Of a DNA stretch of 64,000 bases, positions 1 to 11,039 are shown piece after piece. A program made the position numbers and the translations under genes. Source of the DNA: Allobosea caraganae (GTDB taxonomy: Bacteria > Pseudomonadota > Alphaproteobacteria > Rhizobiales > Beijerinckiaceae); contig NZ_QQTO01000001.1 in assembly GCF_003351345.1 (NCBI RefSeq), positions 62,001 through 126,000 of the forward strand, in the 5' to 3' direction. Each line of letters begins with the position of its first letter. Within the stretch, counting starts at the first letter, position 1. Under the pieces are notes generated by a model that saw only the letters and a program-made list of their open reading frames with translations, had not been told where the DNA came from and did no database searches.

Positions 1-5
1 CGCAA

Positions 6-1067
6 ATGCTGATCGCGACGACGCGGGTCGCGCTCGCCGATCCGCGCGGCCTGCACGACAAGCTCTGCGGGCATTTCGTCGAGCATGGCACGGTCAGCCG
101 CAGCCACGGTAGCAGCCGGCTCGACGGGCCATTCGGCGCAGTGCTGATCTCGGAGGGCGTGGATGCACTCGATATCCGCGTCGAGGCGCCGAGCGAGGGC
201 TATCTCTTCGTCGTGAAGTCCTCGGTGGCCGAACATCTGGTCGCATTCGCCGAGGGCGAGGCACCTGTCGTTGCCTGGAACGGCGATCGCGCGGCAGCGA
301 CCGAGATCCCCTATTTCCGCGCCATGACGGTGCGCGGCGCCCGCGACGTCACGCCGAAGATGCGCCGCGTCACGCTCGCCGGCGACATCGCGCATTTCGA
401 GACGGGCGGCCTGCATGTCCGCGTGCTGATCCCGCCGAAGGGGCACGAGCCGCGCTGGCCAAGCGTTGGCAGGGACGGGCGCGTCGCCTGGCCAAAAGGC
501 AGGGACGAGCTCGTTGCCCGCGTCTACACGATCCGCCGCCTCGACCGCGCCAGCGGCGAGCTCGCTATCGACGTCGTGCTGCATGAGGACTCGGCCGGTT
601 CGGTCTGGGCCCGGACGGCGCAGGAGGGCGATCCCATCGGGTTGATGGGACCGGGTGGTGGCGAGATCGTCCCGGCCGACTGGTACCTGCTTTGCGGTGA
701 CGAGACCGCGCTTCCGGCCATCGCCCGCATCGCCGAGAGCCTCCCGACGACGGCGCGCGCAACGATCCTGCTCGAGATCGCCGATGCCGGTGAGGAGCAG
801 CCGATCGCCTCAGCGGCGACGCTCGACCTGCGCTGGCTGCACCGCAACGGCGCCGAGCCGGGAACGACCGACCTGCTGGAGACGGCGATCCGAGCCGTGG
901 ACTGGCCGGCGGAGGGCGAGCCCTACGTGCTGGCCGGCTGCGAGCAGAAGGCGGCGCGCGCGATCCGCGGCTACCTGCGCAAGGAGCGAGGGTTGGCCAG
1001 GGAACGCCATCTCGTCGCCGCCTATTGGCGGCGCGGGCATGAGGGGGTGCTTCCGGAGCGGGACTGA
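6..1067 (+). CDS. Siderophore-interacting FAD-binding reductase with N-terminal DUF2218 domain
   Basis: A 353-residue protein. Residues 1 to about 95 look like a DUF2218 domain; the rest is a siderophore-interacting protein (SIP) of the ferredoxin-reductase fold. The flavin-binding stretch starts near residue 104, the R-x-Y-T type motif ARVYTIRR lies near residue 170, and GDETALPAI in the NAD(P)H side lies near residue 230. The family reduces ferric siderophores in the cytoplasm so that iron is released. Only five bases precede the ATG, so an upstream start or operon partner cannot be excluded. No transporter gene is visible beside it. The family call is firm; the substrate is not known. Confidence 0.85.
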   Translation: MLIATTRVALADPRGLHDKLCGHFVEHGTVSRSHGSSRLDGPFGAVLISEGVDALDIRVEAPSEGYLFVVKSSVAEHLVAFAEGEAPVVAWNGDRAAATEIPYFRAMTVRGARDVTPKMRRVTLAGDIAHFETGGLHVRVLIPPKGHEPRWPSVGRDGRVAWPKGRDELVARVYTIRRLDRASGELAIDVVLHEDSAGSVWARTAQEGDPIGLMGPGGGEIVPADWYLLCGDETALPAIARIAESLPTTARATILLEIADAGEEQPIASAATLDLRWLHRNGAEPGTTDLLETAIRAVDWPAEGEPYVLAGCEQKAARAIRGYLRKERGLARERHLVAAYWRRGHEGVLPERD

Positions 1068-1071
1068 GGTT

Positions 1072-1108
1072 GCATTCTGGCGCCCGGAAGCAAATCCGGC
1101 TAGAATGC
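1072..1108. repeat. Interrupted palindrome between SIP gene and Fic module
   Basis: GCATTCT at 1072-1078 pairs with AGAATGC at 1102-1108, and an inner CCGGA pairs with TCCGG. It sits 4 bases before the start of the Fic partner gene, where no Shine-Dalgarno sequence is seen. It could be a terminator for the SIP gene or an autoregulatory site of the toxin module. That role is inference. Confidence 0.45.
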
Positions 1109-1112
1109 CGAT

Positions 1113-1334
1113 ATGAGCAAGAAGCCGGCCCCTCAGCTCTCGCCAGACATGGAGATCGCCCGCGAGCGGCGGCTCGTCGCCATGCATTTGCAGGAGATCG
1201 AGGACAATCCGCTGGATACCGCAGACGTGGCCATGTTTGAGATGTTCGAGCGCGAAGGCTGGTCTCCCGACAAAAGGCGGAGCTACATCGCCGAACGCGC
1301 ACTGGCGGCAGGCTTCATATCCGCCGCAGAATGA
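1113..1334 (+). CDS. Small partner (probable antitoxin) of the Fic protein
   Basis: A 73-residue, highly charged, probably helical protein. Its stop overlaps the start of the fic gene (ATGA), the usual layout of Fic toxin-antitoxin pairs, where a class I antitoxin inserts an (S/T)xxxE(G/N) helix into the Fic active site. Here the most similar segment, EIEDNPL at residues 28-34, has Asp where Gly/Asn is expected and Leu where Ser/Thr is expected, so the inhibitory motif is not canonical. The middle (DVAMFEMFEREGW) resembles small proteins that precede fic genes in other alphaproteobacteria, from memory. The antitoxin call rests mainly on gene context. Confidence 0.6.
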   Translation: MSKKPAPQLSPDMEIARERRLVAMHLQEIEDNPLDTADVAMFEMFEREGWSPDKRRSYIAERALAAGFISAAE

Positions 1335-1915
1335 GCGGCGACACCGCCTACTGCTATCCGCCGGATTATAAAGTCCTCAAGAACAAGCTGGGCTTGCGGG
1401 ACGAGCACGCGCTGGAGCGTTTCGAGCGGCGCTCGGTCGTCCAGCGTGCCGGCGAAGGCATTCCTGATGGTGACTTCGACCTCAACCACCTGCGAACGAT
1501 CCATCGGCACCTGTTTCAGGATGTCTACGATTGGGCCGGCACCTTGCGCACGGTCGAGATTTCGAAGGGCGGCAACCAGTTCCAGTTTCTTCGCTACATC
1601 CGAACCGGTATGGCCGATGTCCACCGCCGGGTCGTCGCCAAGACCTATCTGAAAGGACTGACGCCGCGGGTCTTCGCCGAAAGTGCCGGAGAGATCATCG
1701 GCGACGTCAATTACGTGCATCCGTTTCGGGAAGGAAATGGCCGCACGCTTGCCCTCTACCTGGAACAACTCGCCTCAAATGCCGGTCATCCCATCGACCT
1801 CCGGCTCATTCGAAAAGATCATTGGATCGAAGCTTCGAAGGCGGCGCATGCCGGGAACCATGCGGTTTTTGGAGCTTGCATCCAGAATGCGATCCGATCG
1901 GAGCAAAAGGCGTAG
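1331..1915 (+). CDS. Fic family AMP-transferase (toxin)
   Basis: A 194-residue Fic/DOC-fold protein with a complete active-site motif HPFREGNGRT at residues 130-139. The His is the catalytic base, and the second Gly, Asn and Arg bind the nucleotide phosphates. The flap segment around residues 70-90 (TLRTVEISKGGNQF) is also typical. Such proteins transfer AMP from ATP to Ser/Thr/Tyr of targets; DNA gyrase and topoisomerase IV are known targets for toxin members. The gene overlaps the upstream partner by 4 bases, so the two are co-translated. The intact motif suggests an active enzyme; the target is unknown. Confidence 0.88.
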   Translation: MSGDTAYCYPPDYKVLKNKLGLRDEHALERFERRSVVQRAGEGIPDGDFDLNHLRTIHRHLFQDVYDWAGTLRTVEISKGGNQFQFLRYIRTGMADVHRRVVAKTYLKGLTPRVFAESAGEIIGDVNYVHPFREGNGRTLALYLEQLASNAGHPIDLRLIRKDHWIEASKAAHAGNHAVFGACIQNAIRSEQKA

Positions 1916-1951
1916 AGGTCCAGGAGCCGAGCAGACTTATCTCTCCGATCG

Positions 1952-1974
1952 GATAGGAGCGCTCACCTCCTATC
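1952..1974. terminator. Hairpin between convergent fic and CAP-domain genes
   Basis: GATAGGAG (1952-1959) and CTCCTATC (1967-1974) form a perfect 8-bp stem with a 7-base loop at the meeting point of two convergent genes. It overlaps the last codons of the minus-strand gene. No long T run follows on either side, so a bidirectional terminator is plausible but not proven. Confidence 0.4.
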
Positions 1975-2547
1975 ACCCGCGCCAACCGGCCCCAGCGGCG
2001 ACATCAGCACGCCCGGCCCTTCGCTCCGCTTCTCCGGCTCGGCCGCAACGACCATCGCCCAGTAGGTCCGGTACTGCGTGCGCGGATCCTTGGCCAGCGC
2101 GATGCCGAAGCGGGTCGCCTGCGGCATCAGCAGGTTGGCATTGTGCTCCGACGAGCTGCGCCAACCGGCGAAGGCCTCCTCGGTCGAATAATAGCCGCCG
2201 CCGAGGTTCTCGCCGGCCCGCACCGTGTCGAGCCCGGCCGCCGCGACGCGCGAGAAGAAATTCCCGGCCGCATCATGCGACAGGTTGTTGCTTGCGGCCA
2301 TCGCATCGGCCTGGCGCTGGGCCATCGCGGTCAGCAGCGGGTCGAGCCTGACAGGGCCGAGCCCACGGCCGGCGCGATAGGCGTTCAGCATCCTGATGGC
2401 GCCGGCAGGGTCGACGCGGACATTCGCGACCGACTGCAAGGTCTTCTCATTGATCGGCCCGGCGCGCCGCGGTTCGCCCGCACAGCCGGCGATGAGCAGG
2501 GCAACGCCCAGCGCGGCACCCCATGATCCGGTTCTGATGTTCAGCAT
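1963..2547 (-). CDS. CAP/SCP domain lipoprotein
   Basis: A 194-residue protein of the CAP (SCP/PR-1) superfamily. The chosen start at 2547 is followed by a short hydrophobic signal with lipobox LIAGC, so the protein should be lipidated at Cys near residue 20. An upstream extension of 73 residues is arginine-rich and unlike a protein. CAP hallmarks follow: LNAYRAGRGLGPV, then LSHDAAG, AGENLGGGY and a C-terminal FGIALA...YWAMVVAA block with the conserved Trp. These bacterial proteins are envelope-associated and of poorly known function. An AGGG upstream of the ATG fits a ribosome binding site. Confidence 0.8.
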   Translation of the reverse strand: MLNIRTGSWGAALGVALLIAGCAGEPRRAGPINEKTLQSVANVRVDPAGAIRMLNAYRAGRGLGPVRLDPLLTAMAQRQADAMAASNNLSHDAAGNFFSRVAAAGLDTVRAGENLGGGYYSTEEAFAGWRSSSEHNANLLMPQATRFGIALAKDPRTQYRTYWAMVVAAEPEKRSEGPGVLMSPLGPVGAGDRR

Positions 2548-2930
2548 ATCGCCCTGGCTCGCCTCGATGGCGGCCCCTGTCGCCCAGGATGATGTCGCCT
2601 TTGAGGTCGCGGGCGCCCGGCCGTGCCCGGGCCTTCGGCGAGGGGTGGTCCCGAAGAGCGCTCGACGTGACGGCGGCAACAAAAGGCCCCACCGGCCGGA
2701 GGCCAGCGGGGCCAGTCTAGGGGAGAAACAAACGAATGAAGACAGTGCGGCGCTCAATGCGAGCACCCGCGCTACTCCATCGCATCGCTGCGATGCCCGA
2801 ACCCTAGCCCGCGCGCATCCTTCATTTCAGTGATGCGCATCACATAGTTCGCGACCAGAGCATCGGCCCGAAAAGTGGCATGCGGTTTTCGGAAAAAGCC
2901 GATGCCAAATCAAGGCTGCAGCGCCGGCGT
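2548..2930. other. Intergenic region with no supported gene
   Basis: This stretch lies between the CAP lipoprotein start and the LysR gene end. It would carry the lipoprotein promoter. Apart from the palindromic repeat at 2860-2905, nothing else is supported here. Confidence 0.5.
2860..2905. repeat. Palindromic intergenic repeat, copy 1 (diverged)
   Basis: GCATCGGC at 2860-2867 pairs with GCCGATGC at 2898-2905. The inner part (CCGAAAA ... TTTTCGG) matches the cores of three further copies at 6629, 59412 and 61590. The outer arms differ from those copies. This is a repeat type widespread between genes of Hyphomicrobiales. Confidence 0.7.
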
Positions 2931-3827
2931 TCAGCGGAAGAACTCGGCGAGCTGATCCAGCACGACCCGCGTCTTCGGCGGCATGCGGCGTCCGACCGGG
3001 ATCAAGGCATGGACCGGCGGCCCGTCGGCATCGGCCTCGGGCAGGACGTGCTGCAGCTCGCCGGAGACGACATGCGGATGTGCGACGCGGTCGAAGATCT
3101 GGGCGACGCCGAGACCCTTGATGGCCGCATCGATCAATGCGCGGCCGTCGCTCGTCACCAGGCCAGCCTTGGGGGCAATCTGGGTGGCGCGGCCGCCGTC
3201 GAGCACCGTCCAGGGCCGGAGCTGCCCCGAGCCGGAGCGGAAGACGATCGCCTCCTGGTTCCAGAGCTCCTTCACCGCTGCGATCGGCCCGCGCTGCGCC
3301 AGGTAGTCGGCTGAGGCGTAGAGTCCAAGGCGGAGGTCGCAGAGCTTGCGAACGGTCATGTCGCCGCTATCGGGCAAGGGGCCGACGCGCACGACGATGT
3401 CCCAGCCCTCGCCGACGGCGTCGGATTGCCGGTCGTTCAGCGCCAATTCCAGCGTGACCTGCGGATGGCGCGAGCGCACCAGCGCGAAGACCGGCAGCAG
3501 CAGCCGGCCGAAGCCGACCGGCACGTCGATCCTGACGCGCCCGACCGGCTCCTCGCGGCGGGCGGCGAGCGCGGCCTCGGCCTCGCTCAACCCGTCGAGT
3601 GCGGTGCGGGCGGCTTCGAGATAGGTCTCGCCCTCTTCCGTGAGGCGCACGGCGCGCGTGGTGCGCTGGAACAGGCGGATGCCGAGCCTGGCCTCCAGCC
3701 GCTGCACCGCCTTGCCGACATTCGACTTGCTGGTGCCGAGCTGCTCGGCCGCGCGAGTGAAGCTCGCATTCTGCGCCACCGCGATGAAGCTGGCGATATC
3801 CTCGATCGGCAACGCCCCGCGCGTCAT
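2931..3827 (-). CDS. LysR family transcriptional regulator
   Basis: A 298-residue LysR-type regulator. Residues about 8-67 form the winged helix (FTRAAEQLGTSKSNVGKAVQRLEARLGIRLFQRTTRAVRLT), and residues about 95-295 are the periplasmic-binding-like effector domain. The subgroup resembles those near redox and small-molecule efflux genes, judging by the motif style. GGGAGG lies just upstream of the start. It is divergent from the ChaC-like gene and the MFS gene, both preceded by the same 47-bp block, which is a strong candidate for its binding site. The effector is unknown. Confidence 0.88.
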   Translation of the reverse strand: MTRGALPIEDIASFIAVAQNASFTRAAEQLGTSKSNVGKAVQRLEARLGIRLFQRTTRAVRLTEEGETYLEAARTALDGLSEAEAALAARREEPVGRVRIDVPVGFGRLLLPVFALVRSRHPQVTLELALNDRQSDAVGEGWDIVVRVGPLPDSGDMTVRKLCDLRLGLYASADYLAQRGPIAAVKELWNQEAIVFRSGSGQLRPWTVLDGGRATQIAPKAGLVTSDGRALIDAAIKGLGVAQIFDRVAHPHVVSGELQHVLPEADADGPPVHALIPVGRRMPPKTRVVLDQLAEFFR

Positions 3828-3888
3828 CCCGCCCTCCCCGTTGGCGCTGGAACGCCCGCCTGCCGATGCCTAGCACGAGCTTGCGCAA

Positions 3889-3935
3889 ATTGTCTCTTCA
3901 TGGGCGACAGAGCATCGCCTCTCGCCTCATTTATC
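3889..3935. promoter_or_regulatory. 47-bp conserved block upstream of the ChaC-like gene (putative LysR operator)
   Basis: The block reappears at 4734-4780, upstream of the MFS gene. Shared parts are ATTGTCTC, then GGCGACAGAGC(A/G)TCGCC, GCCTC and ATTTATC. Inside it are an inverted repeat GGCGA-N7-TCGCC (3903-3919) and a TGTC-N11-GACA pair (3891-3909), whose spacing recalls LysR half sites. It ends 81 bases before the gene start. Repetition before two neighbouring genes suggests one regulator controls both. Confidence 0.6.
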
Positions 3936-4016
3936 TCGCTTCGCGCTCAAGGCTCATTGCGGCCGGACGATTCCGCGCAGGCGAAATTTCACCGCGCCAT
4001 GATACAGAGGCGAACC

Positions 4017-4703
4017 ATGGACAAGCACTTCCTCACCCGCGAACTGATCGAGAGCGGCGGCATCGACGCCCTCGTCGCCCGCGACGCCCCGACCATGCGG
4101 GTCCTCAGCGAGGCCGAGCGCACCGCCTCGCTCAAGGCGACGCTCGCCGCCCGGCCGGCCGGCGACGCCTGGCTCTTCGGCTACGGCTCGCTGATCTGGA
4201 ACCCGACCATCGACGCCGTCGAGCGGCGCACCGCCCGCATCATCGGCTGGCACCGCGCCTTCTGCCTGACGACGATGGTGGGGCGCGGCTCGGCCGCCAA
4301 TCCCGGCCTGGTGCTCGGGCTGGACCAGGGCGGCGACTGCACCGGCGTCGCCTTCCGCCTCTGCGAGGAGAAGCTCGAAGCGGAGCTCGCCATCCTGTGG
4401 CGGCGGGAGATGCTGTCGGGCGCCTATATCCCGCGTTGGCTCGACCTGCTCGACGAGGCCGGCGAGCGCTTCGGCAGCGCCATCGCCTTCACCATCGACC
4501 CCGCCGGTCTGTATTATGCCGGCGGGCTCGAGCCCCCCGACGTCGTCCGGCGGCTCGCGACCGCCTCGGGAGCGCTGGGCAGCGCCGCCGACTACCTGTT
4601 CCAGACCTGCAAAGGGCTGCACGAGCACGGCATCCCCGACCCGGCGCTGGATCAGCTCGCCGCAAGCGTGCTGGCGGCGCAGGCCGCCGAGACCGGCAAG
4701 TAA
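4017..4703 (+). CDS. ChaC-like gamma-glutamylcyclotransferase
   Basis: A 228-residue protein of the ChaC/GGCT-like family, which cleaves gamma-glutamyl peptides such as glutathione to 5-oxoproline. The glycine-rich substrate loop LFGYGSLIWNP lies near residues 52-62, and GRGSAANPGLVLGLD follows near residue 92. The chosen start has an AGAGG six bases upstream; an in-frame ATG at 3999 is less well placed. Cytoplasmic, with no signal sequence. It lies between a LysR gene (divergent) and an MFS gene (downstream, own putative operator), so the three look like one regulatory unit. Natural substrate is not shown. Confidence 0.82.
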   Translation: MDKHFLTRELIESGGIDALVARDAPTMRVLSEAERTASLKATLAARPAGDAWLFGYGSLIWNPTIDAVERRTARIIGWHRAFCLTTMVGRGSAANPGLVLGLDQGGDCTGVAFRLCEEKLEAELAILWRREMLSGAYIPRWLDLLDEAGERFGSAIAFTIDPAGLYYAGGLEPPDVVRRLATASGALGSAADYLFQTCKGLHEHGIPDPALDQLAASVLAAQAAETGK

Positions 4704-4733
4704 GCACCTCATCGCGCCGATCGGCGACGCCGC

Positions 4734-4780
4734 ATTGTCTCACTTCAGGCGACAGAGCGTCGCCTTGCCTCGTATTTATC
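4734..4780. promoter_or_regulatory. 47-bp conserved block upstream of the MFS gene (putative LysR operator, second copy)
   Basis: This block copies the one at 3889-3935 at nearly every position. The inverted repeat is longer here: AGGCGA-N7-TCGCCT at 4747-4765. The TGTC-N11-GACA spacing (4736-4754) is kept. It ends 73 bases before the start of the transporter gene. Confidence 0.6.
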
Positions 4781-4853
4781 GCCCCTGCCCGGCGAATTAC
4801 CTCTCGCGCAGCGCCGCCGACCCGGCGGCCCTTCTCTCGAAGCGAGACCGCGC

Positions 4854-6434
4854 ATGCATCCCCAACCAGAACCCGCCGGCCGCCTATCGGTCGCGTTCAT
4901 CGTCTGCCTGGCGGCGCTGATCCTGCCGCTGAGCTTCTCCGGCGGCGCGGTGGCGACGCCGGCGATCGGCCGCGACCTCGGCGGCAGCGCCACCGCCCTG
5001 ACCTGGATCACCAACGCCTTCATGCTGACCTTCGGCAGCCTGCTGATGACGGCGGGCGCGCTCGCCGACCAGTTCGGCCGCAAGCGCATCTTCATCGGCG
5101 GCGTCGCCCTCTTCGTGCTGTTCTCGGGGGCGTTGAGCTTCGCGCCCTCGCTCCTCGTCGTCGACCTGCTGCGCGCCGGCCAGGGCGTCGGCGCAGCCGC
5201 CGCCCTGGCCGGCGGATCGGCGGCGATGGCGCAGGAATTCGAAGGCCGCGCCCGGATCCGCGCCTTCAGCATGCTCGGCACGACCTTCGGCATCGGCCTC
5301 GCCTTCGGGCCGATCGTCGCCGGCGTGCTGATCGCGCAATTCGGCTGGCGCTCGATCTTCCTGACCAGCACACTGGTCGGCGCGGGCGCGCTCGTCCTCG
5401 GCATGCGGCGGCTGCGCGAGACGCGCGATCCCAACGCTGCCGGCCTGGACTGGCCGGGCGCGCTCAGCTTCACCGGCATGCTCTCGCTCTTCACCTTCGC
5501 CATCATCCAGGCGCCGGAAAGCGGCTGGACGAGCCCGCCGGTGCTCGGCCTGTTCACCGGCGCGGCGATCCTGCTGGCAAGCTTCATCCTGGTCGAGACA
5601 CGGGTCGCGCGGCCGATGCTGGACCTCTCGCTCTTCCGCTACCCGCGCTTCGTCGGCGTCCAGGTGCTGCCGATCGCGACCTGCTACTCCTACGTGGTGC
5701 TGCTGATCCTGCTGCCGCTGCGCTTCATCGGCATCGAAGGCCTGAGCGAGATCGAAGCCGGCTGGCTGATGATGGCGCTGTCGGCCCCGATGGTGGTCGT
5801 GCCCGCGCTCGCCGCAGCCGGCACGCGCTGGCTTTCGGCCGGCGCGATCTCGGCGCTCGGCCTGCTGATCGCCGCCGCCGGCCTGCTCTGGCTCGGGCGG
5901 ATCGGGCCGGGCGCGCCGCATGAGGCGATCGCGCCGATGCTGCTGATCGGGCTCGGCGCCGGCATGCCGTGGGGCCTGATGGACGGTCTCTCGGTCACCG
6001 TGGTGCCGAAGGACCGCGCCGGCATGGCCTCGGGCATCTTCAACACCACGAAGGTGGCGGGCGAGGGCGTGGCGCTCGCCATCGTCAGCGCCGGGCTGGC
6101 GCTGCTGAGCAGCACCGGCCTGCAGGGCCTCGCCAGTCAGGCGCGGACAGCTTCGCCGCAGCACTTGTCGGAAGCCGGGCTGCGCCTCGCCACCGGCGAC
6201 CTGGCGCAGGCCGCGACGCTGCTGCCGGAGATCGGCCGCGCGCTGCTGGTTCAAAGCTATTTCGGCGCCTTCGAGACGCTGACCCACGCGCTCGCGGCGG
6301 TCACGATCCTCTCGGCGCTGATCATCTTCTGGTTCCTGAGCCGCGAGCGCTCCGAGGACCACGCTACCGGACAGGTCGCGGCATCGGCCGCAGAGCTTGA
6401 GCCAGTCGCGGCGGATTGCTCCGCCCAGGCTTGA
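4854..6434 (+). CDS. MFS transporter, DHA2 (14-segment) drug:H+ antiporter type
   Basis: A 526-residue integral membrane protein with about 14 hydrophobic segments, as in the EmrB/QacA group. MFS motif A is seen as GALADQFGRKR after segment 2 (residues about 65-75). Motif C-like GTTFGIGLAFGPIVAG lies near residue 150, and SGIFNTTKVAGEGVAL near residue 392. The group exports toxic organic molecules using the proton gradient. No membrane-fusion partner (EmrA) is adjacent. The upstream conserved block suggests co-regulation with the ChaC-like gene by the divergent LysR protein. Substrate unknown. Confidence 0.88.
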   Translation: MHPQPEPAGRLSVAFIVCLAALILPLSFSGGAVATPAIGRDLGGSATALTWITNAFMLTFGSLLMTAGALADQFGRKRIFIGGVALFVLFSGALSFAPSLLVVDLLRAGQGVGAAAALAGGSAAMAQEFEGRARIRAFSMLGTTFGIGLAFGPIVAGVLIAQFGWRSIFLTSTLVGAGALVLGMRRLRETRDPNAAGLDWPGALSFTGMLSLFTFAIIQAPESGWTSPPVLGLFTGAAILLASFILVETRVARPMLDLSLFRYPRFVGVQVLPIATCYSYVVLLILLPLRFIGIEGLSEIEAGWLMMALSAPMVVVPALAAAGTRWLSAGAISALGLLIAAAGLLWLGRIGPGAPHEAIAPMLLIGLGAGMPWGLMDGLSVTVVPKDRAGMASGIFNTTKVAGEGVALAIVSAGLALLSSTGLQGLASQARTASPQHLSEAGLRLATGDLAQAATLLPEIGRALLVQSYFGAFETLTHALAAVTILSALIIFWFLSRERSEDHATGQVAASAAELEPVAADCSAQA

Positions 6435-6565
6435 AGTCAGGCTTGCGGAGCTGCGGCGGCGCGTTGGCCCAGCCAGCGCCCGCCGCAGAGACTGCCGGTC
6501 CGCAGCCACACGTCGTCAGGCCTGCGAGACAGCCCGATCAACGCGCCCTCGGCCTAGAGCCGGAT

Positions 6566-6604
6566 GATTTCAGATGGAATCACGAAGCGATCCCATCTGA
6601 AATC
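6566..6604. repeat. Palindromic intergenic repeat, second family
   Basis: GATTTCAGATGG (6566-6577) and CCATCTGAAATC (6593-6604) are perfect 12-bp arms around a 15-base loop. Weaker outer pairing (CCGGAT / AATCCG) extends the structure. It lies between the convergent MFS and GH3 genes and may also act as a terminator. Confidence 0.6.
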
Positions 6605-6628
6605 TGAATCCGTCTCTCATCAAAGAGT

Positions 6629-6678
6629 TAGAGCATGATGTCGTCCGAAAACCGGGGCCCACTTTTCGGCATCATGCT

Positions 6679-6681
<3 letters not shown>
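6629..6681. repeat. Palindromic intergenic repeat, copy 2
   Basis: TAGAGCATGATG (6629-6640) and CATCATGCTCTA (6670-6681) are perfect 12-bp arms with the inner CCGAAAA ... TTTTCGG core. The outermost CTA at 6679-6681 is the stop codon (TAG) of the minus-strand GH3 gene, so the repeat reaches into the coding sequence. Confidence 0.8.
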
Positions 6682-9114
<2,433 letters not shown>

Positions 9115-9275
9115 TTCGATTGGGGTCGCCGGAGGCGGCGCGGGTGCAGGTCGAGGTGTTTGGCGCTCATTCCTTGACCCTTGTCTCGATGATAGGCATT
9201 TGTGCTCGTGCGCGCCGTCGCCAACGCAGGACGGGCGCGCCGCCCTGCCGTTCGAGCCTTTTTAGAGGAGCTTCT

Positions 9276-11009
9276 GTGAACTTGTCGACCCGTTCCGCGG
9301 CAGGGCTCTGCGATCAGGCCCGGCGCATTCCGGCCTGGCGTAGATTGGCTTCGGTTTGGTGCCGTTTGGCTCGGCGCAAGCCGGATTCGGCGCGCCTTCG
9401 CCCGGCTTTGGGCTGGCTGGCCGCCGGCGTCTTCGCGCTCGGCACGTCGGCGTTCGCGCAGGATCGGCCGACCGGCTTCGGGCTGGAGGAGGTGACGGCC
9501 AGGGCGAAGGCGCTGGCGGATGCGCCCTACGCCGCCCCGGTCAGCAACCTGCCCGACGTCTTCAGCAGGATGCAGTTCTCCGACTATCTGAAGCTGCAGC
9601 CCCGGCGCGACCGGTTCGCATGGGTGGAGCTCGACACGCCCTTTCAACTGGCTTTCTACCATCAGGGGATGCAGTTCAACACGCCGGTGAAGATCAACGA
9701 GATCGTCGACGGCGCCGTGCAGGAGATCCGCTACGATCCGGACCGCTTTGATTTCGGCGACCTGCGCTTCGACCGCAACCAGACCAGCAAACTCGGCTGG
9801 GCGGGGTTCCGGGTGACGTATCCGATCAACCAGCCCGGCAAGAACGACGAGATCATGAGCGTGCTGGGCGCGAGCTATTTCCGCGTCATCGGCAAGGGCC
9901 AGATCTACGGCCTGTCGGGGCGCGGGCTGGCCCTCGACACCGGCCTGCCGATCGCCGAGGAGTTTCCCGCCTTCCGCGAATTCTGGATTCGCCGCCCCGC
10001 GCCGCAGGACCGGTCGGTGACCTTCTATGCCCTGCTCGATTCGCCGCGCGCGTCGGGCGCCTACGAGTTCACCCTGACGCCCGGCGCTGAGACGCTGCTC
10101 GGCGTCAAGGCGCGCGTCTTCCTGCGTGCGGGCGCTACGCCGGCGGCGCTCGGCGTCGCGCCCTTGACCAGCATGTTCCTCTTCGGCCCCAACCAGCCCT
10201 CGCCGACCTATAACTTCCGCCCCGCGATCCATGACTCCAACGGGCTTGCGATCCACACGGGCAGTGGCGAATGGCTCTGGCGCCCCCTCAACAACCCTTC
10301 CATGGTGGCGACCAGCAACTTCGCGGCGGAGAATCCGAAGGGCTTCGGCCTGCTCCAGCGCGGCCGGGCCTTTTCGCGCTACGAGGATCTGAAGGACCGC
10401 TACGATCTGCGCCCCAGCGCCTGGATCGAGCCGACCAACGACTGGGGCAAGGGCCATGTGCGCCTCGTCGAGATCCCCACGGCCGACGAAACCAACGACA
10501 ACATCGTCGCCTTCTGGGCGCCGGACACGCTGCCGCCGCCCGGCCAGGCCATGCAGTTCGACTACCGCGTCCGCTGGACCATGGACGAGCCCGATATCCT
10601 GAAGGACGGCCTGTCCTACGTCTGGCAGACCATGCGCAGCACGGGCGAGGTCTATCAGTCCAACCTGATCCGCGCCTATGACGGCACGCTCGCCTTCCTG
10701 GTCGATTTCAAGGGCCCCTCGCTAGGCGATCTCGCGCCCGATGCGCCGGTCGCCGCGCGCGTCAGCGCCAACGACAATGTCGAGATCGTCGGAACGGAGC
10801 TTCAGCCCAACCCCGCCATCAAGGGCTGGCGCCTGACCTATCGGGTCAAGGTCAAGGATTCGACCGAGGCCTCCGAGCTGCGTGCTGCGCTGGAGCTGGG
10901 CGGACGCACGCTCACCGAAACCTGGAGCTTCCAGCTCCCGCCCTTGCCGGCCGCCAGGTCCGCCAAGGACAGAGAGCGCTATCTCAACCTCTTCAAGGCG
11001 ATCGAGTAG
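9276..11009 (+). CDS. opgG: Periplasmic glucan biosynthesis protein OpgG/MdoG
   Basis: A 577-residue OpgG/OpgD-type protein. The GTG at 9276 is chosen because AGAGGAG lies 5 bases upstream; an open frame reaching back to 9036 overlaps the GH3 gene and is not protein-like. A signal peptide ([15 protein letters not shown]) ends near residue 66. Then comes the beta-sandwich domain ([51 protein letters not shown]) and an Ig-like C-terminal part. The family is needed for osmoregulated periplasmic glucans, and some members were shown to be beta-1,2-glucanases (GH186). No opgH glucosyltransferase is visible nearby. Confidence 0.88.
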   Translation: MNLSTRSAAGLCDQARRIPAWRRLASVWCRLARRKPDSARLRPALGWLAAGVFALGTSAFAQDRPTGFGLEEVTARAKALADAPYAAPVSNLPDVFSRMQFSDYLKLQPRRDRFAWVELDTPFQLAFYHQGMQFNTPVKINEIVDGAVQEIRYDPDRFDFGDLRFDRNQTSKLGWAGFRVTYPINQPGKNDEIMSVLGASYFRVIGKGQIYGLSGRGLALDTGLPIAEEFPAFREFWIRRPAPQDRSVTFYALLDSPRASGAYEFTLTPGAETLLGVKARVFLRAGATPAALGVAPLTSMFLFGPNQPSPTYNFRPAIHDSNGLAIHTGSGEWLWRPLNNPSMVATSNFAAENPKGFGLLQRGRAFSRYEDLKDRYDLRPSAWIEPTNDWGKGHVRLVEIPTADETNDNIVAFWAPDTLPPPGQAMQFDYRVRWTMDEPDILKDGLSYVWQTMRSTGEVYQSNLIRAYDGTLAFLVDFKGPSLGDLAPDAPVAARVSANDNVEIVGTELQPNPAIKGWRLTYRVKVKDSTEASELRAALELGGRTLTETWSFQLPPLPAARSAKDRERYLNLFKAIE

Positions 11010-11039
11010 CACGGCCGCCGGAGCCGTGCGCTCCGGTGG
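11009..11039. terminator. Hairpins after opgG
   Basis: GCACGGC (11009-11015) pairs with GCCGTGC (11023-11029). An alternative, overlapping pairing joins CCGGAG with CTCCGG just downstream. They lie at the opgG stop. No T run follows, so this would be an atypical terminator. Confidence 0.35.

Noticed and set aside
3866-5923. 685-codon open frame across ChaC-like and MFS genes
   Set aside because: Out-of-frame Arg-rich reading of two real genes in their own strand direction.
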